Shown: piece by piece, positions 10,865-22,200 of the stretch
How the letters are laid out: every line of letters starts with the position of its first letter
Position numbering within the stretch: position 1 is the stretch's first letter
Source of the DNA: Baffinella frigidus
Taxonomy: Eukaryota; Cryptophyceae; Cryptomonadales; Baffinellaceae
Length of the DNA stretch: 39,720 bases
Direction: 5' to 3'
Assembly: GCA_026770585.1 (NCBI GenBank)
Contig: MU646997.1
Coordinates: 85,536-125,255 of the forward strand
Notes under the pieces: model-generated
Seen by the model: the letters and a program-made list of their open reading frames with translations, nothing else
What the model was told of the DNA's origin: nothing
The model's database searches: none
Made by a program: the position numbers and the translations under genes

Positions 10865-10938
10865 GATGTGGTCGAATCGTGAGGGCTGGTGGTTCCTCGC
10901 ACTGCGGGAAGCAGCGCGCGAGACCTCGTACTGCGGAG
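10865..10938 (-). CDS. Candidate isolated exon
   Basis: Acceptor ctcag and donor gtcgat enclose two bases plus 24 codons of GC-rich coding-like sequence, PQYEVSRAASRSARNHQPSR and four more. It could be a late exon of the PDZ gene, but the phases do not connect directly to exon 20. No family recognised. Confidence 0.25.
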
Positions 10939-11219
10939 CTGAGTGTGGAATACACAGCGTGGAATGCACACAAGAAATAACTGGAAAGAGGTGCTCAAAT
11001 GGGAGGGGCGCATGGAGGAGATGATGAAACACAAGGCAGATGCCGCCTGCAGTGCCTTCCTTCCAATCTTGGTTGGAGCGCACGCGTTGGGAGTGAATGA
11101 AATTCTCTTTCTCTCGTTAAAATTGAGCGCCCTCGCGAGACTTTCGCGACGAGGAGGGGGTGGAGCTGCTGCGAAACGCGCTTTAGGGTAAGAGGTAAGG
11201 GGTTAGGGTAACCTTTTAC

Positions 11220-11227
11220 CTCCTACC

Positions 11228-11273
<46 letters not shown>

Positions 11274-11425
11274 ACCCTGAGCCCTGAACCCTGAGACCTA
11301 AACCCTGAACCCTAACCCCTACACCCTAAACCCTACACCCTAAACCCTACACTAAACATACACCCTAAACCCTACACCCTAACCCCTGCACCCTAAATCC
11401 TACACCCTAAACCCTAAACCAGGCG
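11220..11425 (-). repeat. CCCTCAA and CCCTAAA/CCCTACA array
   Basis: The plus strand reads C-rich. It starts with CCCTCAA units and changes to CCCTACA. It lies in the region without a secure gene. Confidence 0.85.
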
Positions 11426-11789
11426 GCCGCGGCAGCCGCGTGGGGGCGGCTCCTTATGAGCGAGGTACCCCTGTACCAGGTTTTCAGCGGGCAGCGCACC
11501 TGCAGGACCTTTTAGGATTGATGCAATCCCGCCATAGCCGGACACCTGGCCGTTCCGTAGAAGGGCTCAGGCAGAAACCGTGTAGGAGGTGGTGTAAAGG
11601 TATGCGAGGTGGACCAGGAGCGGCCTCTCCTGCGAGCCTCGGTCGGACAGGTGACGAGCCTCGGTCGGACAGGTGGCGAGCCTCGGTGCCTCCCAAGCGG
11701 GGTCTCACCTCCTCTGGGACGGAGTCTGCCCGACTCACCTCCTCTGGGACGGAGTCTGCCCGACGCGGGGCCGCCCCCGGGGGCCTCTC

Positions 11790-11836
11790 TCTCTCTCTTT
11801 TTTTCTCTCTCTCTCTCGCTTTCTCTCTCTCTCTTG

Positions 11837-11876
<40 letters not shown>

Positions 11877-11990
11877 CGCTCTCGCTCACTTTCGCTCTCG
11901 CTGTCTCTCTTTCTTGCTGTCTCTCTCTCACACACACACTCTCTCTCACTCTCACAAACACACACTCTCTCTCTCTCACACACACACACC
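11790..11990 (+). repeat. CT-rich and CA-rich microsatellite
   Basis: Mainly (CT)n with (CA)n near 11930-11985. The long ORFs across it are low-complexity. Tandem 30-base repeats (CACCTCCTCTGGGACGGAGT) lie just left at 11707-11765. Confidence 0.9.
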
Positions 11991-12208
11991 GCCCGACGCG
12001 GAGTGTTCCTTTCCCAGAGGCGAGGTCGTTCGCGCGCCATTCTCCTTTCGAACTTTCATACTGACGCTCCCTAAACTTAATCTTTAAGAACGAGTTACTT
12101 CAAGTAACTCGTTCTTGGTACAAATTGTAAAACGAGACTTCGTTTAAAAATGAAGGGTTTAGAGTTTAGGGTTTAGAGTTTAGGGTTTAGGGTTTAGGGT
12201 TTCGGGTT

Positions 12209-13275
12209 TACATCCATTCTCCCTGTCAAATTCACTCAATTTGCTAAAGCCTTCAGGCCTGATATTTGTGTAGTAAAACCATATATCTACCATTTCGATG
12301 TGTCGAGCCGGTGTTGAGCCGGTTTTACTACCCATTTTGGCAAACACTTTCACCTTATCCAGTCCATCTATCATCAATCTATCATCTTTGACGGACTTGG
12401 TTTACTACCCCAAAAGGTAGTGTATTTATCTGTGTGTGCGCTCGAACAAAAGTCGTTGTGCAACTTTTCTCCGTCAACCTTCGAGCACACACATAGCACA
12501 CATAGTGCGCCACACACCGCGTGTGTGGCGCCCTGTTGACTGCTCCGCCATGAGCCCCAGTGCATCGCTCGCTGCCTCAACGCGTGGATTCGGTTCGTTC
12601 CTGATTCAAATTCTCATCTGCTCGCGGGCCCACCACGACCAGGGTTCTGCGTGCCGCGGCGTAGAGTGCAGCACGGTTCCGACGCAATCCCCGCGAGCAT
12701 TCTTTGACTTGCTTGACCCTGGTTGGGACTGCGGGGGCGGGGGGGAATGCATGTGCGATGCGCGGGAGGGCGGCGTCGTGGTGCCCCCGGCGGTCGACGC
12801 TGCTGCGTTTCGCAGGCGGGGCGGCCCCGCGGCGGTGTAGCGGCGGCCCCGCATTTTCACGCGCTCGAGGTCTTTTCACCACCTCGAGAGACCCATTTCC
12901 TCGGGCGAAGATGCCTGATTTCTCGCTTTCCAAAGCAAATTGCTGATCGTCAAAAGACCGTTTCCATTCTGTGGAATGTCGCGTCCGATTTGTACCACTG
13001 ATAGAATGACGGAGCAGTACACAAGTTAACCAAAGTTAAATTTAACAAGGAGATGGAAACACACAATGTGCTCGTGTTTTTGGAGCCGTTGTCGGTTTCC
13101 CGATATAAAACATAATAAACCCTTGAACAGGCACGGTTTCGAGGAGAGCAAATTTTAGCAAATTGCTTCATTTGCTCTTTCGGTCAGTCTAAACGACTTT
13201 TTTTGGCAGTTTTTCAGCAAGTGTATTTATAAGGCTTTAGCAAATTGAGCAAAATTGACAGGGAGAATGGATGTT
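12209..13275. mobile_element. TIR element of 1.07 kb set in heptamer repeats
   Basis: Terminal inverted repeats of about 42 bases (ACATCCATTCTCCCTGTCAA inward, then CTCAATTTGCTAAAGCC) end at 12209 and 13275. TTTAGGG-type repeats flank both ends, so it probably inserted in such an array. The interior is AT-rich at the ends and GC-rich at 12600-12880. No transposase recognised. Confidence 0.7.
12718..12871 (-). CDS. Candidate exon inside a TIR element
   Basis: A frame with almost only G or C at third positions runs from an aag acceptor to a gtcaag donor. It encodes LERVKMRGRRYTAAGPPRL followed by a Pro/Ser/Thr-rich stretch. It lies within the 1.07-kb element at 12209-13275. It may be a captured gene fragment or chance GC-rich sequence. 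Confidence 0.25.
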
Positions 13276-14143
13276 CTAAAGGGTTTAGGGTTTACGAAGC
13301 TTCGTAGGGCCATCGTACGAGCTCGTACATCTTCTCCCAGCTTCGGTGTCCCTGCCTCGGCTCCTCGCCTCTGCGCCTACAGTGCTGCGCCCTCCGTCTT
13401 CGGGTGAGCAGGCCTGTCTTCTCTCTGGCTTTGTTGACAGAGTGGGGACTCCCCTGCCTTTTTTTCTACCCGCTTCCCCGGCTACGGCCTCTATTACATG
13501 TAGCATAGGTCGGGGGTGTGACCCATGTTGTCAGCAGGGTTGAACCAAAGGTGGGATGACCTGAGGAGGTGCGTGTTTACCACGTTTTCGGTTGTTACCC
13601 TTGCGTGATAAAGATCACCAAGTATTTCACACGCGCTTGTGATCCGTCGTGTCACGTTCCGCGCCGGAGGCGGACGACTATCAGGATACGAGTCACAACT
13701 ACGGTCCATCTAAGAGCCTTTGATTAAAATCATTGTAAAAAGAGGCCAGAACGATCACATTCCAAGGTCGATGAATACACTTCAGATTCGATAAATACAC
13801 TTCAAAGGGTGCGTTTCCCCCAAAATAGACATTTCCGTCAGCAAAAGGTCGTTTTGTCTACACTTTAAAAAAAAATCACGACGTGATATGTACGATTTTT
13901 TTTTTGGTGCGCAGTCCCTATCAGTAGTAAACCCTCGTAACCCAGTCAGGGCAAGGGGTATTTTCGGGCAATGGACAGCTCGGGACCGTTTACTACACAG
14001 TTTGGAGCGAAGGGGAACCTTTTGAAATGTCAGCAGATGTCGCCCATGGAGACAATTGGACACACTGTCAAGGCTCTCTTCGCATTTTACAATGATCCAC
14101 ACACTCATCCCGCACTTTCTGCTGACGGACCTGGTCATAATCC

Positions 14144-14300
14144 CTGGTCATAATTCCATCTGGAATGTTCTTTACAACTGGTCACCTGGTCATAATTCCA
14201 TCTGGAATGTTCTTTACAACTGGTCACCTGGTCATAATTCCTTCCGGTTTACACCAGTCTCCTGGTCATAATTCCTTCTGGAATGTTCATGATCCCTGGA
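14144..14300 (+). repeat. Tandem repeat of about 40 bases
   Basis: Four partial units with CTGGTCATAATTCC and CTGGAATGTTC. The third and fourth units are shorter or divergent. No gene here. Confidence 0.75.
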
Positions 14301-14461
14301 TGCGTCTCTTCGGAGCTCCGAGGGGGTTGCGTGTCGAGATCACGACAGCGGAGCTACCGACACGAACACCCCATCGAGAACTTGAAGAGACGCCCCGCCA
14401 ATTAAGGGACGCCCCGTGAATTAAGGTGCTACCTACACCACTGTGGCCCATCCAAAATAGA

Positions 14462-14560
14462 AAAAACATGACGCGGAGCGTCATGTTTTTTCCATCCCCC
14501 TCACGTGGCGCGAAGCGCCACGTGTTGGCGCGAAGCGCCGTTGAGCGCGAAGCGCCACGT
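14462..14560. repeat. Cluster of perfect hairpins
   Basis: AACATGACGC and GCGTCATGTT around GGA, followed by three GGCGCGAAGCGCC-like hairpins at 14508-14556. A further hairpin with CGGACATTTCGGGAA lies at 14630-14664. Confidence 0.7.
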
Positions 14561-15077
14561 GTTGAGTCACATAAATCTCAACACGTCCGAACACATGCCT
14601 TATTCACGGACGTGTTATCTGTAGTAAAGTCCGGACATTTCGGGAACTTTCCCGAAATGTCCGAAAACAGGCCATTTGTTCCCCAGCTATGAAGTATCCA
14701 TCCCACCCAAGATAAGATCAGACGTATCCATCATATCCATCCCACCCAAGATAAGATCAGACGAAAAGCAATTGCAAAAGTCAATTTCCCGGATTTCAGG
14801 GGGAATACACGCCAAAAGTGGATCGAAAGTCCCTGACAGGGACTCTACTAGAGCCATTGTTTTTTACAATTGCTCCGCGTAAAATCTAGGGTGGACCCGG
14901 TATTTTCCCCTAAAAATACCCCTTGGTCAGGTGTTAATTGATATGCTGACCAAACGTGTTCTAAACGAGGTGTATTATTTGCGACTTGTGACCCATTGTG
15001 GGGGATTTTTTTTCTCAGGATAAGCTCCACAAGGTTGGATCCATCTTCATCCCCTTCCCCATTCACCACCTGCCACG

Positions 15078-15704
15078 ATGCGCAACGGTCGCGTGTCGCG
15101 CAACAGCAGCGCAACTGCGGCATCGTCTGAGCGGGCGGCCCTCTTTGAAGAGGGCCTCCTTCACTACATGTCCGAGCAGGAGGCCCTCTTTCCAATCCAG
15201 TTGGTCTCGCGCCGCCTCCGTACGGGCGCCACCCGCGAGGCCATTCTAGGGCCAGCGAGCCGACTTCCTTCGGACGAGCTCTTCGGCCGTACCACTTCCT
15301 CGCCGAACCAGACTCTCCGCTTCCCCGTCCAGTGTCTCGCGCACCCGGACAACAAGTGCGAATGTATCAAGACCCGTTCGATGGCCCAAAGCCAGGCCTT
15401 CCCGTGGTGCGAGCTCGCGAGCAGATTCAACATCGTGCAGCGCACCATCTTGGCACCTCTCGAGCGCACTGTGATCGCCCGTCGCAAGAAATCGCTCGCA
15501 GCTCCAGCTACGCTTGCAGGCGCAGCTGGAGCACCTCGCCGTTCCTCCGTGCAAACTGCTCCTGCTGCGCTTGCAGGCACTCACCAACGTGCCCCCCGCC
15601 GGACCCCTCTCGCGCGGGAGAGCTCCGGGGTCGCCAGGGTTCCCCGTGAGGAACGGCGCCTCGCCGGTGCCTCCGGTTTGTCACCGGCGCAGCGTTGAGT
15701 AGAG
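15078..15704 (+). CDS. GC-rich ORF, unknown protein, possible frameshift
   Basis: ATG at 15078 (context ccacgATGc) opens 206 codons in one frame, with about 80% G or C at third positions up to about 15490. The product includes ALFEEGLLHYMSEQEALFP, FPVQCLAHPDNKCEC and CELASRFNIVQRTIL. I recognise no domain. From about 15500 codon bias is better in another plus frame, which gives a Leu/Gln-rich helix (SQLQLRLQAQLEHLA) and stops at TAG 15702-15704. A one-base change near the AAGAAA run at 15487 would join the two. Both minus frames are partly open but show weaker bias. It may be a small gene or a remnant of one. Confidence 0.4.
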
Positions 15705-16310
15705 AGAGAGAGAGAGAGAGAGAGCGCGCGCGCGACAGAGAGAGAAGACGCCGCGGGAAGCGCGAGACGAGGCGTCGTGCGGCGGTCTCGAACGGAGAGG
15801 AGGGAGGTTGGACCTTTAGGACCTTGAGGCTTGATTCAAATCCGGTCAGAGCCGGTCACCTGAACCTTCCGTGGAAAGTCGCGGTGTCCCGTGTTCCTCC
15901 ACAAGGGAGGGCGCGCGCGTTGAACTGAATGTAGGAGCCTCGCAATGGGCGAGTGAATTCGGCACAATTAAGACAGTCCAGGTCGAAAAACGACCTTGGC
16001 TTTCAGGTCAAAGGGCTTTCAACGTTTTAAGTTGTTCCCTCCTCGCTCGACAGCAGCTGCCGGATGTAAAGTAGTAAATACACCGACCTAAAATGTGTGC
16101 AGTGTTCAAGGCAGATGAACTGCAGGGGCACCGGTCATCTTGGGACAGTGGGACCCGCCTGGACACGAGGATTTGCCCATGCCTGTGGGAGCAGGGCGTT
16201 GGGCGAGCGGGGCAGGGATGGGAGGAGGGGTGAGTGGTGTGTGCAGAGCTGAGAGGCGGCTTGCTCGCTCGGGTCTCGGCGCAGTTCCTTTGTTGATGCT
16301 CCTTTGTCGT
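15705..16310. other. Between the plus-strand ORF and the PDZ gene
   Basis: A short (GA)n at 15701-15724 follows the ORF stop. No further feature that I can support. Confidence 0.5.
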
Positions 16311-16397
16311 AACCGCACAGGTAACTGTGCGGTTACGAAGAGGGTCTTGGAGTGGAGCGATTCAGAACCTCATGGGGAGGCATCGAGGGTTTGGGTA

Positions 16398-16436
<39 letters not shown>

Positions 16437-16510
16437 GAGTGGGGAGGCGTGGAGCCCCCCACCTTCCACGCCCTCGATGCGAGAACTCCAAGGACGCTCT
16501 TCTCACAGTA
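16311..16510. repeat. G tract of about 36 bases between inverted arms
   Basis: An uninterrupted G run lies at about 16400-16435. On both sides are related inverted sequences: AAGAGGGTCTTGGAG with GGCATCGAGGG on the left, and its complement at 16463-16503. A perfect small hairpin (AACCGCACAG and complement) lies at 16313-16336. No gene. Confidence 0.65.
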
Positions 16511-16672
16511 AATACGCGTTTAACGGATCGCACCCACCACACCCACCACGCACCCCCCCCCCCCCGAGGCGGCCTTGTTTGACCAGTATATTTGACCTGT
16601 AGTTTGACCTACTGGAGTATGTTTGACCAATATGGTCAAACAATCTCGACGGCAAAACACACTTCTTCAGAC

Positions 16673-16701
16673 CTCCAAGTTGTTCGAGCCAGAGGCAGAG
16701 C
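16673..16701 (-). CDS. PDZ gene exon 20, last recognised
   Basis: Two bases plus nine codons, acceptor accag and donor gtctga. It encodes SASGSNNLE after a split Gly. The small size lowers confidence; the fit of phase and splice sites supports it. No later exon could be joined. Confidence 0.45.
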
Positions 16702-19133
16702 CTGGTTTAGGGTCTAGGGTTTAGGGTTTGGGGTTTGGGGTTTGGGGTTTGGGGTTTGGGGTTTCGGGTTTAGACTTTTGGGGTTAGGGTTTAGGGTTTA
16801 GGGTTTAGGGTTTGGGGTTTTGGGGTTAGGGGTTAGGGTTTAGGGTTTAGGGTTTGGGGTTTTGGGGTTAGAGTTTAGGGTTTAGGGTTTAGGGTTTAGG
16901 GTTTAGGGTTTAGGGTTTAGGGTTAGGGTTTAAGGTTGACCTCCGGTCGCGAGGGCGGTTCTCAGCCTGTCGTTCTCCGCTTGCAGCCTGCGATTTAGGG
17001 TTTAGGGTTTAGGGTTTGGGGTTTGGGGTTTGGGGTTTAGGGTTTAGGGTTTAGGGTAGAGTTTAGAGTTCCGGGTTCCGAGTTCCGGGTTCCGGGTTCC
17101 GGGTTCAGAGTTCCGGATTTCGGGTTCCAGGTTCCGGATCCCGGATCCCGGATTCCGGATTCCGGCTTGAGGGTTGAGGGTTCAGGGGCGACCGTGGCAT
17201 GTTGTCCCGCGCCTCGGCGTCTCGCGTGGCATCCGCCGTGGGACGGACAGAGTCAAACTAGACCCTAGACCCTAGACCCTAGACCCTAGACCCTAGACCC
17301 TAGACCCACCCTAGACCCTGGACCCTAGACCAGGGACCCTAGACCCTACCCCAGAACCCTTGTGGGTTCAGGGTGCAGGGGCCACCGTGCCATGTTGGTG
17401 TGCGCCTCCGCAAGCTCGCCCCCGTCCCCCCCCCCGCCCCCCTGTCCTGCCAGCGCCGCCTGCAGGGGGGGGGTGCAGAGGGTTACTAGAGCGCCTCGAA
17501 AATGACAACACGCACCACGCCAGTTTTAGGATGGCCCAGCGGCACGTGCAAGGGGGGTATTCCTCAAGTGGAGAGGGGGGTCAAATAGACCCCCTGAGGT
17601 CCTAGGCAGGTCCTAGGGCCCTACGGTACGGCGCATGCGCCTGCTCGCCACTTGAGGGATAGGGGGTTACTGGGGTGCCTTGAATATGTTCGCGCCGCCC
17701 ATACCACTCGAGGCTGACCGATCACCCTTCTGAAAAGTCCAAAAATTGACAGTGTGTAGTAATTTTCATTGGATTGTCATATCCCCTTCGGATGAAACGA
17801 AGGGGACATGACCATTTGAATGATCATAATTAACTTGTAAACGCTCTGAATTTTATTAGATTGGGTGATCGATCAGCCTTGTGTGGCACCACTCGAGGCT
17901 TGAAAGGGCCTATGCTTAAAACCACGTTTCATATATATTGAACTGTGGCCGGTAGGAGGTGGAGTTAGAATCCATCCGGAAAATGCTCTTATGAGCGGCC
18001 GACACGGGGTACAGTAAGTGGCACAATGCGTAGCATGTGCGGTGCTGACGCTGGTTGTTTGGCAAATAAATAATCAATCTCTCTTGAACTGTGGCTCTTT
18101 CGTGGTATTCACAAAGGCGTCGCTCTCCCATCAACCCTCACAGTCTGGGCAAATCGAAAAAAATGGCTCCAAAAATCCCCTTGAAGGCCGTCGGATTCCG
18201 ACGGCCTCCAAGGGGATTTGATGTTTTTGACTTTTTCGATTTGCCCAAGTTGTGAGGGTTGGTGGTCACCTGGACCTGCGCGAGTGAGAGTTGGGGCGGG
18301 CCGCGCAGCAGCTTGATCAGTGGGGGGCGGCATACGTGTTGGTATCGATAAACGTCTCTCTCAGTACACCGGCACCCTCTCCTCTAGTAGAACAGTCGCG
18401 CTCTTTGAGGGTATTCCATAACGAAACATCCCTCGCTCTCTGATGGTAAAGATGTCTCTCTCACCTCAGGTAAATTGCAGAAGGGCATACCTTGATCTGG
18501 GCGAGGGAGAGTTTGGGCGGGCCGCGCATGAGCTTGATCAGCCCGATCACCTCGTCGCTCCTGGATCGGGAAATTAATCGGGTTAGGGTTTCGGGTTTCG
18601 GGTTTCTGGATTCGGGTTTCGGGTTTCGGGTTTCCGGATTCGGGTGTAGGGTTGCACCGCACGAGCGGGGTTCTAGTTCAGGGTTTTCGGGATTCGGGTC
18701 TCGTGGTTTCGGGTTTCGGGTTTAGGTTTCACCACACTAGCCGGATTTCGGGTTCCGAATTTTCAGGATCCGGGCTTTCAGGTTGTCGGGTTTTCCGGTT
18801 TTCGGGATCCGTTTGGGGGGGGATTCGGGTTTCGGGGTTCGGGTCTCACCGCACGAGCGGCTGGGCCGCGAGGCAGTCGAGCAGCTCCTCCAGGTCCCGC
18901 GCAACCTTGTTTGTGGTTTGTGGTTTGTGGTTTGTGGTTTGTGGTTTTTTTTTGTGGTTTGTGGTTTGCGGTTTGTGGTTTGTGGTTTGTGGTTTGTGGT
19001 TTGTGGTTTGTGGTTTGTGGTTTGTAGTTTGTGGTAAGGGGTTTGGGGTTTGGGGTTTGGGGTTCGGGGTTGAATTTTAGGGGGAAGAGTTTGGGGTTCA
19101 GGGTTGCGCGCCACCTGGGTTAGGGTTTGGGGT

Positions 19134-19200
<67 letters not shown>

Positions 19201-22200
19201 GGTTTGGGAGTTAGCGGGAAGGGTTTAGGGTACAGGGTTGCGCGCCTCCCGGGCGGAGAGAGAAACTTCCTCTGATTTTTGGTACTCAGCGCGCGATGTT
19301 TTGTACTCCGCGCGCGCGAGGACTCGAACCCAGAACCTCCGGGCGGGGTGGGGTGGGGGGTACGTTTTTTTTTTGGGGGGGGGGGTGAGGTACCATGTGG
19401 GCCGCGACGAGGCGCCAGACGAGGTTCTGGGGGAGCGGCTCCTTGTCGTACATCAGGTCGCCCCCGATCTGCGCCCGCGAGATTTTGTTTTCAGGTTATG
19501 GATGCTCATAACCTAAAATTATGGGAATTTCAAGGGCGTTCCTGCAGTTTGAACACCAGACCCCCCCCGATCTGCTCCCGGGGGCGAGATTTTGTTTAGA
19601 TTATGGATACTCGTACGAGCGAGATTTGTATAGGTTATGGATGCTCATGTCCTGCATGAATGAGAGTTTCACTGAATACTGCGATGTTGCGGGTGTCGAG
19701 AATACCTCGCCCCCCCGATCTGAGCAGACGCGAGCGCACGGCGGCCCTCAGACAAAACCGGTCACCACGAGACAAATGTGCGAGCCATACACTCGAGTTT
19801 TGTGCCTGGGAGGCACCTATTTGCCTCTCAGACAATGTTCGAACAGGGTTCGGGAAAGGGAGGCACCTCGTTCGTTGAGTTTTCGTATAGGGAGGGGGGG
19901 GGGTGCACCCCGACGGAAGAATCACCGATGGACGTGATGGAGGTGTTGCGGCGGGAGGCCGCCATCGCGCGTACCTCCACCACCCTCGGGAATCTCTCCC
20001 TAACTCGGTTCCATTCCCCGGTACAACATGAAGAAAAATCTCCAGTTCCCGGTGGAGCAAGAAGGAAAGGCTCCAATTCCCGTACAAAACCCCCGGACCT
20101 CTACGGAGGAATCGCCGATGGACGCGATGGAGGTGTTGCGGCGGGAGGTCGGCATGCGCACCCCCGAGACCTCCCATCACCCTCGGGAACCTCCTTAACT
20201 CACTTCCACACGAGGCTAGACCATAAGCCCTTGAAATTGAACCTTCTGTGTTGTAAAATGGGCCTCATTTCGTCGGTTTGGTGCCTTATCCCACCCTGTC
20301 CTCGGGTCAGATAGAAAAGACTTTTCGAGGGGGGTCCACACGGGCGGCACGGGCCCCTACTGCCCGGTATAATTTGAAGGAGCGGCTCCAATTCCCGTAC
20401 AAAAACAACGGACGGACCTCGACGGAAGAATCGCCGATGGAGGTCATCGAGGTGTTGCGGCGGTGTTGTTTAGGGTCCAGGGTCCAGGGTCCAGGGTTCA
20501 GGGCCCAGGGTTCAGGGTTCAGGGTCCAGGGTTTAGGGACACCTCGACGGAGGAGTCGCCGATGGACGTAGTGGAGGTGTTGCGGCGGGAGGTCGGCATG
20601 CGGAGCGGGGAACCCATTTGGCAGCGCAGCTGCTCCTTGAGCACCCGAACCTGCACGGCCGTGTCGGTATTAATAGGACGCTATTGATAGGACAGTCGGT
20701 ATTATTAGGACCGTATTAATAGGATATGACAGTCGGTATTAACAAAGGTGTCTCAATACAGTCAGTATTAACAAAGGTGTCTTAATACAGTCGGTATTAA
20801 CACAGTCGGTATGAACACGAGCACCCGCACCTGAACGACAGTCCCATGTCAGCGTGGGGGCGTGAGGATTTAGTCCTGGTCGAGCCCGCCTCGGGCCGTT
20901 AGATCGACTGTAATCGGGGTGAGCTCTAGAGAGATTGATAATTTATTGCCAAACAACCAGCGTCAGCGCCGCACATGCTCGACGCATTGTGCCACTTACT
21001 GTACCCCGTGTCGGCCGCTCATACGAGCATTTCCCAGATGGATTCCAACTCCACCTCCTACCGGGGTGCGCTCTACCACACGAGCCCGTTTGCCTTGGAG
21101 CACCCGAACCTGGAAGGGTTTAGGGGTTGGAGCTCATTGAGTGCGCTCTACCACTCGATGGAGGTGTTGCGGCGGGAGGTCGGCATGCGGAGCGGGGAGC
21201 CCATTTGGCGGCGCTGCTGCTCCTTCAGCACCCGAACCTGCACGGGTTCAGGGGTTGGAGCTCATTCGAATCGTCACAGTTTCTCGATTGGTTGTCCACG
21301 GTACTCAATCCCGTATCCTACCAGACACCAGCAAGGCCAGCACAGCCTCATCCACTCGAGCCTGGAAGTGGGACTATGTTAAATGTGGGTTTTTTAAATT
21401 TAGTCCCAGTCACGGGCATGCTTGGTCACGTATTTCAAGTTATAACTTGAGATACGTGACCAAATGTCCCTATTTGTGTGAAAATTACTACACAATTCTT
21501 TTCCCCCCTTCACTTGTAAAAGAATGACTGTTTTGAAATAGTCACATTTCCAGCCTCGAGTGGATAACCCGAACGATCCGGCCTCATAACCTGAACCTTG
21601 CCTTGGCCGTGCCGGTATTAATACAGGTGTTTCTCTCTGCAGGGCGCCGCGTGTTAGCACAGGGTGTTGTCTCGGTACGGTAGGTCATCGAGAACCCACA
21701 CTTGCCTGCGCAGTGCAGCTCCACGCCAGAATGATCGAGAGAAACCGATGCCTTATCCCCGACAGATCTGTTGCGGTTGACTTAAGAATTCAAGGGCTTT
21801 CCCTTGAAAGATGTACCAAGTGGATGTTTCGAGCCATCTGGCGTGGCTAGAACCCACACTTGCCCGGATCGCGACACCACCTCAACCATAATCCTCAAGA
21901 CACCCTGCATCCGGAACCCCACACCCGTAATCCCTTAGACAACCTGGAACGTTAAACCCACTCCCTAGGTCGGCCAATAGCAACCTCGTCGAGAAGCATA
22001 TCGCGGTTGTCCTGGGCCTCGGCCCGCTGCCTCCTACCTCTGCCTCAAGATGACGCATTTGTACTGCAAACCCAGACTGTCAACCTGAGAATAGCCCCTC
22101 AACCCCACTGAGACAGAGCTAGGAAAAGTCGTGCGGGGAACTCCTCGGGGGGCTCGTAACCTCGTCGAGAAGCATATCGAGGTTGTCCTGGGCCTCGCCC

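Larger units (their letters stand above)
9546..15077. other. Region without a secure gene
   Basis: Apart from the elements listed, it holds two 30-base direct repeats at 14694-14763 (ATCCATCCCACCCAAGAT) and GC-rich unique DNA at 13310-13540 and 10800-11190. Weak exon candidates are listed separately. Later exons of the PDZ gene could be hidden here. Confidence 0.5.

Noticed and set aside
11440-12087. ORFs rich in Ser/Leu across CT repeats
   Set aside because: The length results from the microsatellite; no unique coding part.
12436-12840. Plus-strand ORF in the TIR element
   Set aside because: Weak codon bias; the opposite strand is more coding-like, and even that is uncertain.
14144-14300. 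CRISPR-like array
   Set aside because: Repeats are directly adjacent, of unequal length and without spacers; the genome is eukaryotic.
16140-16511. ORF with a poly-Gly run
   Set aside because: The run is the G tract; the flanks are inverted repeats.
18580-18860. Protein with Gly-Phe-Arg-Val repeats
   Set aside because: Translation of TTTCGGG-type heptamers in an intron.
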